A stretch of DNA of 64,000 nucleotides from Cytophagaceae bacterium (GCA_027491195.1 JAIXWQ010000005.1:1-64000), one strand, 5' to 3'; positions 54,268-63,255 are shown, counted from the first letter of the stretch. Notes: generated from the sequence alone by a model not told the origin. A program made the numbers and translations.

Positions 54268-55646
54268 TGAAGAAAGTTCTCTTATTCCTATCCCTTTTAA
54301 GTTTATCGGTTTATGCTCAACAATTTAAGCCGGTCTACCCTATCCCTTCTGCTAAGCAATTAGCTTGGTCTGAATTAGAATATTATGGATTCATACATTT
54401 CAATATGAATACCTTCACAAATGTGGAATGGGGAGAAGGAAAAGAGAGTCCTTCATCATTTAATCCGACGGCATTGGATTGTAATCAGTGGGCAAGGATT
54501 GCGAAGAAGGCTGGAATGAAGGGATTGATTTTAACGGCTAAGCACCACGATGGTTTTGCCTTATATCCTTCTAAATATACATCTCATTCGGTGGCGAAGT
54601 CGCCTTGGAAAAATGGGAAAGGCGATGTGGTAAAAGAATTGTCAGCGGCATGTAAGAAATACGGTTTGAAGCTAGGCATCTATTTATCCCCTTGGGATCG
54701 TTTCCATCCTGCCTATGGAACGGACGAGTATAATCAGGTGTATGCCAAAATGCAGGAGGAATTACTCACTCAATACGGCCCTATTTTCGAGTTTTGGTAC
54801 GATGGAGCCAATGGAGAAGGTCCTAACGGGAAAAAACAAGTGTACGATTGGCCTCTTTTTCATTCTATGGTCAATAAATACCAACCGAATGCGGTTCAAT
54901 TTTCTGATGCAGGCCCTGACATTCGTTGGGTAGGTAACGAACGTGGTTATGCCTATGATACGATGTGGAGTCCTATCTTACGGAATAAGATTTATCCTGG
55001 TTGTCCAGACTTCGATAATTATAGAAATGGTCAAGAAGATGGCACGCATTGGGTTTCCCCTGAAGTAGATGTGTCGATTCGTCCAGGTTGGTATTACCAT
55101 CCGGATCAAGACGATAAAGTGAAGACTCCTGATTCTTTATTGAAAATCTATGCTGCCTCTGTAGGGCGTAATGCGAATCTTTTATTAAATATCCCGGTGG
55201 ATACACGTGGATTGATTCATGAAAATGATTCAGCTTCTTTGATGGGCTTCGCGCAAATACGAGCAAAGTCTTTAGTCAATTTGTTGAAAGGGAAAACGGG
55301 TCCTTTATTTGATGGCAATAAATCCACCTATTGGATGGCCACTGAAAAGAACAATCAAATCAACGTTACCTTGAATAGAGCTGAAAAGATCAACACATTG
55401 ATGCTTCAAGAACCTATTGCTTTAGGACAACGTGTTCGTTCTTTTGAAGTAGAATTAGTAGATGAAACAGGAAATAAGGAGGTCATTAAAGCAGGGACCA
55501 TCGGGCATAAACGAATGATTACCTTCAAAGAGCGGAAACTAAAAAGCTTCCAAATTAGATTTACCGGCTATAGAGGACCCGTGTTAATATCTAATTTAGA
55601 AGCTTATCGGTTTATTTCAACACGTAACGAACCGCTTTTCCAGTAA
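54267..55646 (+). CDS. exported alpha-L-fucosidase (GH29)
   Basis: The 459-residue protein has a signal peptide ending VYAQ. The GH29 barrel shows FIHFNMNTF near residue 36, LTAKHHDGFALYPSKYT near 87, GIYLSPWDR near 130 and the nucleophile Asp in FEFWYDGANGEG near 173. After the barrel (about residue 350) a beta domain with GNKSTYWMA and NVTLNRAEKINTLMLQE resembles a small carbohydrate-binding/discoidin-like module. It releases L-fucose from glycans in the periplasm or at the surface, feeding FucP. The ATG shares its A with the stop codon of the M14 gene. Its 3' end overlaps the convergent lipoprotein gene by 35 bases. Confidence 0.93.
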   Translation: MKKVLLFLSLLSLSVYAQQFKPVYPIPSAKQLAWSELEYYGFIHFNMNTFTNVEWGEGKESPSSFNPTALDCNQWARIAKKAGMKGLILTAKHHDGFALYPSKYTSHSVAKSPWKNGKGDVVKELSAACKKYGLKLGIYLSPWDRFHPAYGTDEYNQVYAKMQEELLTQYGPIFEFWYDGANGEGPNGKKQVYDWPLFHSMVNKYQPNAVQFSDAGPDIRWVGNERGYAYDTMWSPILRNKIYPGCPDFDNYRNGQEDGTHWVSPEVDVSIRPGWYYHPDQDDKVKTPDSLLKIYAASVGRNANLLLNIPVDTRGLIHENDSASLMGFAQIRAKSLVNLLKGKTGPLFDGNKSTYWMATEKNNQINVTLNRAEKINTLMLQEPIALGQRVRSFEVELVDETGNKEVIKAGTIGHKRMITFKERKLKSFQIRFTGYRGPVLISNLEAYRFISTRNEPLFQ

Positions 55647-56052
55647 AGGTAAAGCCACTCGAGGTTTGTGTGCTATAAACAGAATATTTGACGTCAATAA
55701 GTGCAGTAGCGCCTAATTCTTTAGCCTTTTCTACCATTTGACGTAAGATTTCCTGTTTTTTGTCTTGGTGATTCCCACGGTAAAGCATCTTTCCATTTTG
55801 GGTTTGCTTATCCTCTAAAGGAACCTCGCCAGACATTTTTATCGTCTCTATGTCCTCATAGCTTTGCTTCGGGTGTTCATTAAAATACAATACATCAATA
55901 TCGTATTTTACCGGAACCTCGAAACCTAAGCCATCATGACGCTCAACTCCCCCATTTTTGAAATCATTCGAATAATAGGTAGTCGGCTGTACGTGTTTCG
56001 AACAACTAACAACTCCTACTACAAGAAGAAGCTTACATGCTTTCTGAATCAT
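55612..56052 (-). CDS. small lipoprotein of unknown function
   Basis: The 146-residue protein has a lipobox (VVSCS, Cys17). The C-terminal part, with EKAKELGATALIDVKYSV and FTFTGKAVRYV, resembles the YbjQ-like fold in which an LGA(T/N)A(L/V) helix precedes a strand, but the match is weak. It overlaps the Dabb gene by 20 bases at its 5' end and the convergent GH29 gene by 35 bases at its 3' end. It is the last gene of the minus-strand ligA-dapA-Dabb group. Function not assigned. Confidence 0.65.
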   Translation of the reverse strand: MIQKACKLLLVVGVVSCSKHVQPTTYYSNDFKNGGVERHDGLGFEVPVKYDIDVLYFNEHPKQSYEDIETIKMSGEVPLEDKQTQNGKMLYRGNHQDKKQEILRQMVEKAKELGATALIDVKYSVYSTQTSSGFTFTGKAVRYVLK

Positions 56053-56335
56053 AGATCAATACTTTATCCCAAAGGTGGGCACAGTTTTTAATGAATTCTA
56101 AGTGAATGGGTGCAGTTTGGTAATAATCATGCCCTTTTTCATCCTCAAACGTAGTCAATAAACAGTAGTCATACGAACGATCGATAACAGGACGATCAGT
56201 GCTAGCTGGTTTACCTACACTAAATACATCCACCGTCTCCACGTCCGCTAAGGACTGAACACCTGCCTCGAATAAGGCGATATCTTCTTTACTTAAACCT
56301 TTTTTTAACCAAAAATTTACAACGTGTACAAACAT
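56033..56335 (-). CDS. Dabb (stress-responsive A/B barrel) domain protein
   Basis: The 100-residue protein is a single dimeric alpha/beta-barrel domain: VHVVNFWLKKGLSKEDIALFE at the start, SYDYCLLTTFEDEKGHDYYQTAPIHLEF in the middle with the conserved Tyr/His pattern, and a hydrophobic last strand. Members bind small hydrophobic or polyketide-like ligands or act in stress responses; the role here is unknown. It starts three bases after the dapA stop. Confidence 0.88.
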   Translation of the reverse strand: MFVHVVNFWLKKGLSKEDIALFEAGVQSLADVETVDVFSVGKPASTDRPVIDRSYDYCLLTTFEDEKGHDYYQTAPIHLEFIKNCAHLWDKVLIYDSESM

Positions 56336-56338
56336 ATT

Positions 56339-57232
56339 TTATTTATTTAATCCTTCTTGTGAACTGATTTGAGCTAATTTATTTCCTAATTCTTTCGATG
56401 CACTAGCTAATGGCATGCGCACTTGAGCCCCAAACAAGCCCTGGTTCTCTAATAATTTCTTCACCCCTACAGGATTTCCTTCTTCATACAAGTAAGGGTC
56501 AATCGTTAAGAATTTCCCTAATTCCTTCGAAGCTGATTTAAAGTCACCCGCTAACGCGTGGTGAATCATCGTTGTAAATTGTTGAGGGAAAGCATTGGCA
56601 ATGACAGACATCACGCCTACTCCACCAATAGAAATAATAGGCACCGCTTGTACATCATCACCAGAAATTAATAAAAAGTCTTCTGGCTTGTGGTAAACGA
56701 TCTCCATACATTGTTCGATGATGCAAGACGCCTCTTTAATACCAATAATATTTTTGTGTTCCGCTAATTTCAAAACCGTCTCAGCGGACATATTAATACC
56801 CGTTCTTCCCGGAATATTGTACATAATTACAGGAACTGGGCAGGCATCAGCGATGGCTTCGTAATGAGCAATTACTCCCCTAGCACTTGGTTTATTGTAG
56901 TAAGGGCAAACGGATAAAATCGCATCAATCCCTTCGAACGAAGTGTTTTTAATTTGAGCTAGTAATGATTCTGTATTGTTTCCGCCTAAACCGTAAACGA
57001 TCGGGAGATTCTTTATATTGGCTTCTTGGATGGTTGAAATGATTTGTTTCTTTTCATCTGAAGTGGTGGTGGCAGATTCTCCAGTAGTTCCTTGAACGAC
57101 TAAATAATCCACTCCTCCTGTGGTCACGTGTTGAATTAATTTCTTTAGTCCCTCCCAATTGATCGAACGATCTTCGTTCATCGGTGTAACTAAAGCTGGC
57201 GCAACGCCGTGAAATTTAGGTAATGATTGCAT
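56339..57232 (-). CDS. dapA: 4-hydroxy-tetrahydrodipicolinate synthase
   Basis: First enzyme of the lysine/diaminopimelate branch, condensing aspartate semialdehyde and pyruvate. The 297-residue TIM barrel shows GTTGESATT near residue 49, VCPYYNKPS near 107, the catalytic Tyr in MYNIPGRTG near 137 and the Schiff-base Lys in IGIKEAS near 166. The lysine biosynthesis reading is standard for this length; a keto-sugar-acid aldolase role is conceivable because the fucose locus is near, but the tight linkage to ligA (three-base spacer) argues for housekeeping DapA. Confidence 0.93.
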   Translation of the reverse strand: MQSLPKFHGVAPALVTPMNEDRSINWEGLKKLIQHVTTGGVDYLVVQGTTGESATTTSDEKKQIISTIQEANIKNLPIVYGLGGNNTESLLAQIKNTSFEGIDAILSVCPYYNKPSARGVIAHYEAIADACPVPVIMYNIPGRTGINMSAETVLKLAEHKNIIGIKEASCIIEQCMEIVYHKPEDFLLISGDDVQAVPIISIGGVGVMSVIANAFPQQFTTMIHHALAGDFKSASKELGKFLTIDPYLYEEGNPVGVKKLLENQGLFGAQVRMPLASASKELGNKLAQISSQEGLNK

Positions 57233-57235
57233 AAT

Positions 57236-59233
57236 CTATGAAAGGAGGGCAATAAATTCGTCCTCCGAAATAATTGGTATGGATAATGAATTGGCTTTTT
57301 CCAATTTAGCTGGACCCATATTTTCCCCAGCTACGAGGTAATCTAATTTGGCAGAAATACTGGAAACGACTTTGCCGCCGTTAGCGATGATTTTTGCTTT
57401 TAACTCATCTCGTTCGAAATGGGTAAATACTCCCGAAATTACAAAACTTTTGCCTTCTAGTGCGGTCGTTTCTAAAACTATTTCGCTTATTTCTTCAGAA
57501 AATTGTACGCCTGCTTTTTTCAAACGCTCGATAATAGCCTGGTTTTCGGGGTTTTCAAAGAACGAAAGAACACTAACAGCAATGCGCTCCCCTATTTCAG
57601 GGACAGCGATTAATTCTTCTAAATTCGCTTGAATTAGGTTTTCTAATGAATGGAATTGTAAGACTAATTTCTCGGCGATAGTGGCTCCTACGTGTCTAAT
57701 GCCTAAGCCGAAAAGTACTTGTCTAAATGGAATAGACTTCGATTTTTCGATGCTAGCTAAAATGTTTTGGATCGACTTGGCTTGGAACCCCTCTAGTCCA
57801 ATGAACTTCTCCGCACTTAAATCATATAAATCTGCCACATTTCTGACAATATCCTTTTCAAATAACAGATCTACTGTCTCAGTTCCTATATTCTCAATAT
57901 TCAATGCCTTACGAGCAATGAAATGTTCAATCTTTCCTTTAATCTGTGGCGGGCAGCCTGTGTCGTTTGGACAATAGTGGTTTGCTTCTCCTTCTAAGCG
58001 TATTAATTCAGTATCGCATGAAGGGCACGTGTGCGGGAAGATAAACGAAGAACCTTCTTTTCTAGCAGAGGTATCTACACCAGTTATTTTCGGGATGATT
58101 TCTCCCCCTTTTTCAATAAAAACGGTATCCCCCTCGCGTAAATCTAGACGCTCCATTTCATTCGCATTGTGAATGGAAGCGCGTTTAATGACTGTTCCTG
58201 CCAAATAAACAGGCTCTAAATTGGCCACAGGTGTTACATTTCCGGTTCGTCCCACTTGGTAAGAAACAGAGTTAATCCGTGTTCGTGCAATTTCAGATGG
58301 ATATTTGAAGGCGATGGCCCAGCGAGGAGATTTGGCCGTAAAACCTAAACGTTCCTGCTGTCCAAAATCATTTACCTTAATAACAATCCCATCCGTATTC
58401 AAGGGAAGATCGTTTCTTTTATCTGCCCATTCTTCAATATAGGTAAGTACTTCATCGATAGAAGCGCAAACGCGGTAGGTAGGCGAAACGCTAAATCCAA
58501 CCGATTTCAAATGCTCTAAGGCTTCCGAATGGCTATTAAAGGGATTTTCATTACCTAAATAAGAATAGATAAAGCATTCCATATCCCGTCGGGCAACCTC
58601 TGCCGAATCCTGCATTTTAAAAGTACCCGACGCTGCATTACGTGGATTAGCTAAGGGTTGATCCCCTTTCGCTACCTTCTCTGCATTGATGCGATCGAAG
58701 GAAGTAATAGGCATATATCCTTCACCCCTAATTTCATAGGTCGCGGGTAAAAGAGCAGAATTCACCCGAGTAGGCAAACTTTTAATAGTCTTCACATTAG
58801 CGGTAATGTCATCGCCTCTTGTTCCATCGCCTCTAGTTACTCCTTTTTGTAAGACGCCATTCGTATACCAAAACGACAGGGCAACCCCATCAAATTTCAA
58901 TTCACATACATATTCAAAGGACTCTCCATCTAAACCCTTTTTTACCCGCTCATCAAAATCCCTTAAATCACTTTCATTATAAGTATTTCCTAAAGAAAGC
59001 ATAGGGAATTGGTGTGTAACGGATTTGAATTCTTTCGTAATGGTACCTCCCACTTTTTGTGTAGGGCTATCAGAGCGAGCAAAAAGTGGATTCTCCGTCT
59101 CTAATTTGATTAATTCAGCTAATAATTGATCGAAAGCCTGATCCGAAATTAGACTTTCATTTCTCTGATAATAGGCCTCATTGTAAAGATTGATCTTCTC
59201 AATGAGTTCATTCATTCGCTGATTAATATCCAT
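57236..59233 (-). CDS. ligA: NAD-dependent DNA ligase
   Basis: Joins nicks in replication and repair. The 665 residues contain, in order, the Ia domain (1-65), the adenylation domain with active-site Lys in CELKFDGVALS near residue 114, OB fold, a four-cysteine zinc finger (CPSCDTEL ... NHYCPNDTGC, about residues 400-425), helix-hairpin-helix repeats and a C-terminal BRCT domain from about 590 (KSFVISGVF). The start is ATG 59233; the divergent rpe promoter is in the 74-base spacer. A possible promoter for ligA is TTG, 20-base spacer, TAATTTCG just before the start. Confidence 0.98.
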   Translation of the reverse strand: MDINQRMNELIEKINLYNEAYYQRNESLISDQAFDQLLAELIKLETENPLFARSDSPTQKVGGTITKEFKSVTHQFPMLSLGNTYNESDLRDFDERVKKGLDGESFEYVCELKFDGVALSFWYTNGVLQKGVTRGDGTRGDDITANVKTIKSLPTRVNSALLPATYEIRGEGYMPITSFDRINAEKVAKGDQPLANPRNAASGTFKMQDSAEVARRDMECFIYSYLGNENPFNSHSEALEHLKSVGFSVSPTYRVCASIDEVLTYIEEWADKRNDLPLNTDGIVIKVNDFGQQERLGFTAKSPRWAIAFKYPSEIARTRINSVSYQVGRTGNVTPVANLEPVYLAGTVIKRASIHNANEMERLDLREGDTVFIEKGGEIIPKITGVDTSARKEGSSFIFPHTCPSCDTELIRLEGEANHYCPNDTGCPPQIKGKIEHFIARKALNIENIGTETVDLLFEKDIVRNVADLYDLSAEKFIGLEGFQAKSIQNILASIEKSKSIPFRQVLFGLGIRHVGATIAEKLVLQFHSLENLIQANLEELIAVPEIGERIAVSVLSFFENPENQAIIERLKKAGVQFSEEISEIVLETTALEGKSFVISGVFTHFERDELKAKIIANGGKVVSSISAKLDYLVAGENMGPAKLEKANSLSIPIISEDEFIALLS

Positions 59234-59295
59234 AATCGAAATTAAAACTTAATTCATTTGGAATCAAGCGGGAAACAAGGTTTGGGAATATTTTA

Positions 59296-59303
59296 TACCT
59301 TTG
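59296..59303 (+). promoter_or_regulatory. -7 box giving a near-leaderless rpe transcript
   Basis: TACCTTTG matches TAnnTTTG and ends four bases before the rpe ATG at 59308. With initiation a few bases downstream of the box, the mRNA would begin at or next to the start codon. Confidence 0.55.
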
Positions 59304-59307
59304 TCTT

Positions 59308-59970
59308 ATGAGAAATTTGATCATTGCCCCCTCGGTTTTAGCGTGTGATTTTTTGAACATTGGTTCAGAGGTACAAATGTTAAATGAATCCGCTGCAGAA
59401 TGGATTCATATTGATGTGATGGATGGGGTTTTTGTTCCTAATATCTCTTTCGGTTTTCCCGTGCTTGAGGCAATTAATAAGGTAGCAACGAAGGTTTTAG
59501 ATGTTCACTTGATGATCGAAAAGCCGGAGCAATATATTGCGACTTTTGCCAAAGCAGGTGCTAAAGTCATTACCGTTCACTACGAAGCTTGTCCTCACGT
59601 TCACCGTACGATTCAGCAAATTAAAGATGCTGGTTGTTTAGCAGGTGTAGCCATCAATCCTGGTACGCCTGTAGAAGTGTATCATGATATTATTGCTGAT
59701 TTGGATTTGGCCTTAATTATGTCGGTTAATCCGGGTTTTGGAGGACAAAAATTCATCCCTAATGCTATCAACAAAACAAAACGTGTAGCTGAGATGGCTT
59801 CGAAGGCCGGAAATACCACTTTAAAGATTGAAATCGATGGTGGTGTAACGATGGCAAATGCGGCTGATTTATACCAGGCTGGCGCGGATGTTTTAGTCGC
59901 AGGTAGTTTTGTGTTCTCATCGAAAGATCCCAAGGCTACGATTGCAGAATTAGTTTCCGTAGCTAAGTAA
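59308..59970 (+). CDS. rpe: ribulose-phosphate 3-epimerase
   Basis: Interconverts ribulose-5-phosphate and xylulose-5-phosphate in the pentose phosphate pathway. The 220-residue barrel opens APSVLACDFLNIG and shows WIHIDVMDGVFVPNISFG near residue 31, LDVHLMIEKP near 65 and VNPGFGGQKFIP near 143, with metal His/Asp in the first two. Followed four bases later by the OmpA-family gene. Confidence 0.97.
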   Translation: MRNLIIAPSVLACDFLNIGSEVQMLNESAAEWIHIDVMDGVFVPNISFGFPVLEAINKVATKVLDVHLMIEKPEQYIATFAKAGAKVITVHYEACPHVHRTIQQIKDAGCLAGVAINPGTPVEVYHDIIADLDLALIMSVNPGFGGQKFIPNAINKTKRVAEMASKAGNTTLKIEIDGGVTMANAADLYQAGADVLVAGSFVFSSKDPKATIAELVSVAK

Positions 59971-59974
59971 CTGA

Positions 59975-61996
59975 ATGGGCATAAGAATCTTCATCTTGTT
60001 GATTTTTATCTCGCTCCCCTCTTTGGCTCAAAAGGTCAAGTGGGCCTCCCAAATCATTTCCGTTTCCAGTGAATACAAAGATCCCCTATTAGGTAAGGAA
60101 TATCGAGCTTTGCATGCCCTCGGTCGTCCTAGCAAGTTTCCAAAGATGGCTGCAAGTCCTAGTGCTTGGCAATCTATGACGCCTGATAGTCCTGATGGGG
60201 AGTATCTATTGGTTGGTTTTGATACGACGATGGCTGTAAAGCAAGTGGCCATTTTCGAAAATTCCGGTGCAGGAAGTATTATTTCTGTCGATGGTTTGGA
60301 CCAAAACAATAAAATATATCCTTTGCGTGCTTTTTCACCTGGTTACGCATTGTCTTCCTCACAAGTAACGTACATTCGTCTTCCTTCAAAGACATCATTT
60401 AAGTTAAAAGGAATCAAGATTTCCTTTAATTCACTTCGCGTGAAAGGCTATTCACAAATTGATGCCATCGGTATTTCTGATAGTGATGAACCTATCGAAA
60501 ACTCCTTAAAACTAAATTCAGATGCGAATGCGTTTCAAGCTCGGGAGAATTTAGGCAACTCCATCAATTCGAAGTTTAATGAAATCTGTCCCGTAGTCAG
60601 TCCTGATGGCCAAAAACTCTATTTTACGCGGTGGAAACACCCCGATAATTTAGGGGCAAACAAGAATCAAGATATTTGGGTGTCTAACTGGCAACCTGAT
60701 CGTACCTGGTCAAAGGCCACGCTTTACCCCGCTCCCATAAATAATGACGAGAATAATGCCGTTTGTGGAATAACCCCGAATGGCAAAACCTTGCTATTAA
60801 ATAATGTATACGGGAAAGATGGTACGATGGAAAAGGGTGTTTCATTTTCTTTCTTGTTGAGGACTGGGGAATGGAGTTTCCCAAAAGCCCTAAAGATTCT
60901 CAACTTCAAGAATAAATCTGAATTCTCTGAATATACCTTAGCTCCTAATGGTAAGGTATTATTAATGACTACGGAAACGAAGGATACTTATGGTGGAAAA
61001 GATATTTACGTTTCTTTCTTAAATGGGGACGACTCTTGGTCCGAGCCTAAGAATGTTGGTTCGGTGGTGAACACTGGCGAAGCAGAGTCCACTCCTTTTA
61101 TCGCTCCAGATGGCGTTACGATGTATTTCTCGTCGAGTGGCCATGTGGGTTATGGGAACAATGATATTTTTTTATCACGTCGATTAGACGATACTTGGCA
61201 AAACTGGTCAGTACCTGAAAACCTTGGCCCTATCGTTAATACACCCCAATGGGATGGCTATTTCTCCGTTTCCGCTAAGGGTGATTACGCCTATTTCAGT
61301 TCTACAGAAAACTCTATTGGAGCTGAAGATATTTTCCGTATTAAGATTCCTGAAAAAGCGAAGCCACTAACGTTAATTCAACTGACGGGTCAAGTGATTA
61401 ATCAAAAGACTAAAGAACCGATGGCGGCGCGCATCGTCATTAAGGCGAAAGGAAACCCTTCTGATACGCTATCTATTGACTATGATCCTTATGTGGGTGA
61501 TTATAGTTTTATGTGGCCTGCAAAAAAAGCCTTTACTGTTCAGATTAAGAAGGCAGGTTATTTCTCCAAAGTGGAGCATTTTGATTTTACTTCAGAGAAG
61601 AATTTTTTACTCGTGAATCGAAATTTCTTCTTACAAACGGTCGAAAAGAACAAGGCTTATGCTTTTGCTAACATCAGTTTTGATCAAGGGAAATCCGATT
61701 TAAAGCCAGGCTTTGAGGCAGAATTAGAGAAGGTGATTGCTATCCTGTCTGATAATTCTCAATACACGCTTTTGTTAGAGGGACATACCGATAATCAGGG
61801 TGATTGGAATGATAATTTGAAGCTGTCCCTAGAACGTGTTGAGAATGTAAAAGCCTACCTGGTTTCTAAAGGGGTAGACGCGAATCGTATTGAAACGAAG
61901 GGATGGGGCGGTTCTAGGCCTTTGGCAAATAACTTCGTAGAAGAAACGAGGAAGAACAACCGGAGGGTAGAATTCACGATAAAAACCGTGGAATAA
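59975..61996 (+). CDS. OmpA-family protein with PD40 (WD40-like) repeats
   Basis: Exported 673-residue envelope protein; signal peptide ends SLAQ. The N-terminal part (about 20-170) looks like a discoidin-type beta domain. Residues about 195-455 hold at least four PD40 repeats with the SPDG.LYFTR / APDGVTMYFSSSG pattern and NNDIF/KDIYVS motifs. A short carboxypeptidase-regulatory-like domain (about 465-560) precedes the C-terminal OmpA peptidoglycan-binding domain (SFDQGKSDLKPG ... LEGHTDNQGD ... NRRVEF). Such proteins tether the outer membrane to the wall, and some members serve the type IX secretion and gliding apparatus; here the role is unassigned. Confidence 0.9.
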   Translation: MGIRIFILLIFISLPSLAQKVKWASQIISVSSEYKDPLLGKEYRALHALGRPSKFPKMAASPSAWQSMTPDSPDGEYLLVGFDTTMAVKQVAIFENSGAGSIISVDGLDQNNKIYPLRAFSPGYALSSSQVTYIRLPSKTSFKLKGIKISFNSLRVKGYSQIDAIGISDSDEPIENSLKLNSDANAFQARENLGNSINSKFNEICPVVSPDGQKLYFTRWKHPDNLGANKNQDIWVSNWQPDRTWSKATLYPAPINNDENNAVCGITPNGKTLLLNNVYGKDGTMEKGVSFSFLLRTGEWSFPKALKILNFKNKSEFSEYTLAPNGKVLLMTTETKDTYGGKDIYVSFLNGDDSWSEPKNVGSVVNTGEAESTPFIAPDGVTMYFSSSGHVGYGNNDIFLSRRLDDTWQNWSVPENLGPIVNTPQWDGYFSVSAKGDYAYFSSTENSIGAEDIFRIKIPEKAKPLTLIQLTGQVINQKTKEPMAARIVIKAKGNPSDTLSIDYDPYVGDYSFMWPAKKAFTVQIKKAGYFSKVEHFDFTSEKNFLLVNRNFFLQTVEKNKAYAFANISFDQGKSDLKPGFEAELEKVIAILSDNSQYTLLLEGHTDNQGDWNDNLKLSLERVENVKAYLVSKGVDANRIETKGWGGSRPLANNFVEETRKNNRRVEFTIKTVE

Positions 61997-62026
61997 AAAA
62001 AGAGGGAATTTCTCCCCTCCTTTTTA
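61996..62026. terminator. probable terminator between OmpA-family and ahpD-like genes
   Basis: AAAAAGAGGG pairs with CCCTC-C-TTTTT (one bulged C) around an eight-base loop, at the meeting point of two convergent genes. Confidence 0.65.
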
Positions 62027-62048
62027 AACTCAACCTAAAACTAATTTA

Positions 62049-62621
62049 TTATAGTAGGACGATCAAACTCTTGATGATCGCCGTTAGACGGATTGCATCT
62101 AATATTCTCGCTTCTGTCGCTCCGTGATTCTTCACCGATTGCTCATGAGAAGTTACACACATCTCACAACCATTGATGGCTGAAACCGTTAAGCTAGCTA
62201 ACTCAAAGAATTCTTTTCCTAATACCGGATTCATCATAATGGACATGCGAATTCCAGCTGGAGCCGTATTATAATATTCTTTGTCTACCATGTGCTTGAA
62301 GCGGTAGAAGATATTGTTTGCATTTAATAAAGAAACCAAGGCATGTATTTCGTTGATTTCCGCATCTGTAGCCCCTTTTGCTAGTGCTAGTTCAGTTAGA
62401 GAGTCAATGGTTCTTGTGTGCTTTTGGTTTACGGATACGGCCAAAGCTAATAAAATAGCCTCTTTTTCCGTTAATGTTTGAGCGCGCAATGCGTTGGAAA
62501 CATTGATTTTTAGATCTTTGATATAGCGGTGATCCGCAGCATCTAAGGTATCTAAAAGGTCGAACGATTCTGTAGCAGGGATATTGATCTCTGCTAATAA
62601 GTTGTCTTTAGTTTCACTCAT
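62049..62621 (-). CDS. AhpD-like carboxymuconolactone-decarboxylase-family peroxidase partner
   Basis: All-helical 190-residue protein. The redox motif is C152-x-x-C155 in NGCEMCVTSHEQ; together with H159 and E140 it keeps the spacing of the AhpD proton-relay set of Mycobacterium tuberculosis (E118, C130, C133, H137). It would reduce the peroxiredoxin encoded just upstream. The gene follows that peroxiredoxin by 47 bases containing a stable hairpin. Probable CMD-family AhpD analogue; the physiological electron donor is unknown. Confidence 0.85.
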   Translation of the reverse strand: MSETKDNLLAEINIPATESFDLLDTLDAADHRYIKDLKINVSNALRAQTLTEKEAILLALAVSVNQKHTRTIDSLTELALAKGATDAEINEIHALVSLLNANNIFYRFKHMVDKEYYNTAPAGIRMSIMMNPVLGKEFFELASLTVSAINGCEMCVTSHEQSVKNHGATEARILDAIRLTAIIKSLIVLL

Positions 62622-62636
62622 GGTGGATGAATTTAA

Positions 62637-62660
62637 TAGCCCCAGGGAATCCTGGGGCTA
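62637..62660 (-). other. intercistronic hairpin between peroxiredoxin and ahpD-like genes
   Basis: TAGCCCCAGG (62637-62646) and CCTGGGGCTA (62651-62660) form a perfect 10-base stem with a four-base loop. On the minus strand it is not followed by a T-run, so it is more likely an RNA-stability or attenuation element than a full terminator. Confidence 0.7.
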
Positions 62661-62668
62661 AAAGATAA

Positions 62669-63217
62669 TTATAAAGTTGCGTCGCCAGCTTTCCAGTTAC
62701 ATGGGCAAAGCTCGTCTGTTTGTAAAGCATCTAATACACGTAATACTTCGTCTACGTTACGTCCTACTGAAAGGTCGTTTGCAGATACCCAACGTACAAT
62801 ACCGTCTTGGTCAGCGATATAAGTAACACGGTAAGCTACTTTCTCACCTTCTGTTAAAATACCTAATTCTTCAGCTAAGCTCTTAGAAGTATCCGCTAAC
62901 ATAGGGAATTTCAATCCACGTAAATCGTCGTGATCTCTTCTCCAAGCCGCGTGAACGAATTCTGAATCAGTAGATGCACCAATTAAAACCGCATCGCGAT
63001 CAGAGAAATCTCCTGCACGACGGTTAAATTCAGCGATTTCTGTAGGGCAAACAAAAGTGAAATCTTTTGGCCACCAGAACATTACTAACCACTTACCGTC
63101 TTTCTTGTGATCTTCTGAAGTAATCGTTGCGAATTCTTTTCCTTGTTCTAAAGAAACAACTGCAGTTTTTGAAAATGAAGGAAATTGACTTCCTAATCCT
63201 AATAGGTAATTTGCCAT
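62669..63217 (-). CDS. peroxiredoxin, AhpC/Prx1-like 2-Cys type
   Basis: Thiol peroxidase of 182 residues. The peroxidatic cysteine is C57 in DFTFVCPTE, with the catalytic Thr/Arg environment; resolving cysteine candidates are C171 and C173 in ELCPCNW near the C-terminus, where most AhpC proteins have a single Cys. I start at ATG 63217 (MANYLLGLGS); a longer in-frame extension runs through the promoter region. Divergent from oxyR and followed by an AhpD-like gene, so it is the main output of the peroxide-response unit. A promoter (TTTG, 20 bases, GATCTTTG on the minus strand) lies at 63287-63256. Confidence 0.92.
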   Translation of the reverse strand: MANYLLGLGSQFPSFSKTAVVSLEQGKEFATITSEDHKKDGKWLVMFWWPKDFTFVCPTEIAEFNRRAGDFSDRDAVLIGASTDSEFVHAAWRRDHDDLRGLKFPMLADTSKSLAEELGILTEGEKVAYRVTYIADQDGIVRWVSANDLSVGRNVDEVLRVLDALQTDELCPCNWKAGDATL

Positions 63218-63255
63218 CTTATTTGTTGGTTTATTGTTCTTGTTAAATTGTGGTA

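Noticed and set aside
56339-57232. dapA as a 2-keto-3-deoxy-fuconate aldolase of the fucose locus
   Set aside because: It is separated from the locus by convergent genes, linked to ligA, and the FAH hydrolase already completes the pathway.
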